A DNA stretch of 5,376 nt from Methanobacteriota archaeon. GTDB taxonomy: Archaea > Halobacteriota > Bog-38 > Methanoflorentales > Methanoflorentaceae. Position numbers and translations under genes: made by a program. Shown in pieces: positions 5,139-5,376 of the stretch. Location: the NCBI GenBank assembly GCA_003170935.1, contig PMYA01000041.1, positions 1 to 5,376 on the forward strand, written 5' to 3'. The notes below the pieces were generated by a model. That model had not been told where the DNA came from, did not search any database, and saw only the letters and a list, made by a program, of their open reading frames with translations. Positions within the stretch are counted from its first letter, which is position 1. Each line of letters begins with the position of its first letter.

Positions 5139-5189
5139 AAGGAGGCTGTGCAACCATAAAAAAACCGGCTCAGTTGAACGAAAAGCACT

Positions 5190-5213
5190 GTTAGACGCGC
5201 TTAAGGATTTAGT
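5190..5213 (+). repeat. Short direct repeat, copy 2, before the right-edge gene
   Basis: Partner of the repeat at 4835-4857, with TTAAGGATTTAGT identical. It runs straight into TATAAA at 5213-5218. Confidence 0.55.
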
Positions 5214-5218
5214 ATAAA
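5213..5218 (+). promoter_or_regulatory. TATA box before the right-edge gene
   Basis: TATAAA ends 22 nt before the ATG at 5240, so transcription would begin at or next to the start codon, as in leaderless archaeal messages. GAGG and AAGG also occur between them, so a leadered alternative is possible. Confidence 0.35.
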
Positions 5219-5239
5219 GAAAGAGGCAAGGTCCTAAAA

Positions 5240-5376
5240 ATGCCTATTAACCTGGATAAAGTCGCAGCGAAGATTAAGAAAATGTTAACGCGCGGGGATG
5301 TGGCCCGCGATGCGGCCTGGTATAAGGACAATATAGCCTGGTGGATGGGCCGTTATGAGACGCTAATTACGACCGA
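5240..5376 (+). CDS. 5' end of an unidentified gene, cut by the window edge
   Basis: From ATG 5240 the frame stays open to the edge, giving 45 residues: MPINLDKVAAKIKKMLTRGD, VARDAAWYKDNIAWWMGRYE, TLITT. The first half is a basic amphipathic helix; the second is rich in aromatic residues (AWYKDNIAWWMGRY). No signal peptide or known motif is seen. Third-position G/C and plain codons suggest a real gene. AAGGT lies about 8 nt before the start. Function cannot be assigned from this piece. Confidence 0.55.
   Translation, partial: MPINLDKVAAKIKKMLTRGDVARDAAWYKDNIAWWMGRYETLITT

Noticed and set aside
5139..5189. GTG gene start after GGAGG near 5142
   Set aside because: The frame from that GTG closes after three codons (CAA CCA TAA), so the GGAGG is probably incidental.
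1..5376. CRISPR array or classical insertion sequence
   Set aside because: The repeats are few, irregularly spaced and coding-derived; no transposase or terminal inverted repeat was seen.

Overview
The window looks like an accessory (plasmid-like, proviral or island) stretch of an archaeal genome. Evidence is TATA-type boxes about 26 nt before likely transcription starts (TATATATA at 163-170, TATATAAA at 1870-1877, TATAAA at 5213-5218), T-run terminators without classical stem-loops, and a tRNA 3' end with no encoded CCA followed by a T-rich tail. A methanogen or ANME-type lineage (Methanosarcinales-like) is my guess from gene style only. No translation, replication or core metabolic genes are present.

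Layout from left to right. A 60-bp fragment of a minus-strand coding repeat (1-60). An LCM-family class I methyltransferase (236-1111, +). A decayed two-gene unit on the minus strand (1740-1141), whose first gene has an AbrB-like N-terminal segment. A four-helix membrane protein made of two 59-residue copies of one unit (1956-2330, +). A second decayed copy of the AbrB-like gene (2800-2483, -). A DUF4145 protein whose zinc ribbon is interrupted by an in-frame TAG (3684-2953, -). A third decayed copy (4078-3809, -), joined at its end to a tRNA 3'-end fragment and T-rich tail. A secreted or membrane-anchored protein with an Ada-like zinc module (4254-4667, +). A deleted remnant of the repeat (4807-4742, -). 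A 71-residue two-helix membrane protein (4923-5138, +). The start of an unidentified gene running off the right edge (5240 onward, +).

The main feature of the window is the alternation. Unrelated small cargo genes, roughly one per kilobase, are separated by same-orientation, independently broken copies of one small gene family (my reading: HIADVKV.KVKG at the N-terminus, then GKKASIYE and IAFIIRF). The copies carry different lesions (base-deletion and base-insertion frameshifts, Tyr-to-stop, internal deletion), so they did not all arise from one already dead copy. They may act as homologous recombination sites through which cargo is gained and lost, or mark serial insertions of one element. 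I see no shared pathway among the cargo genes; three of five are small membrane or exported proteins. I found no intact transposase, integrase or CRISPR array.
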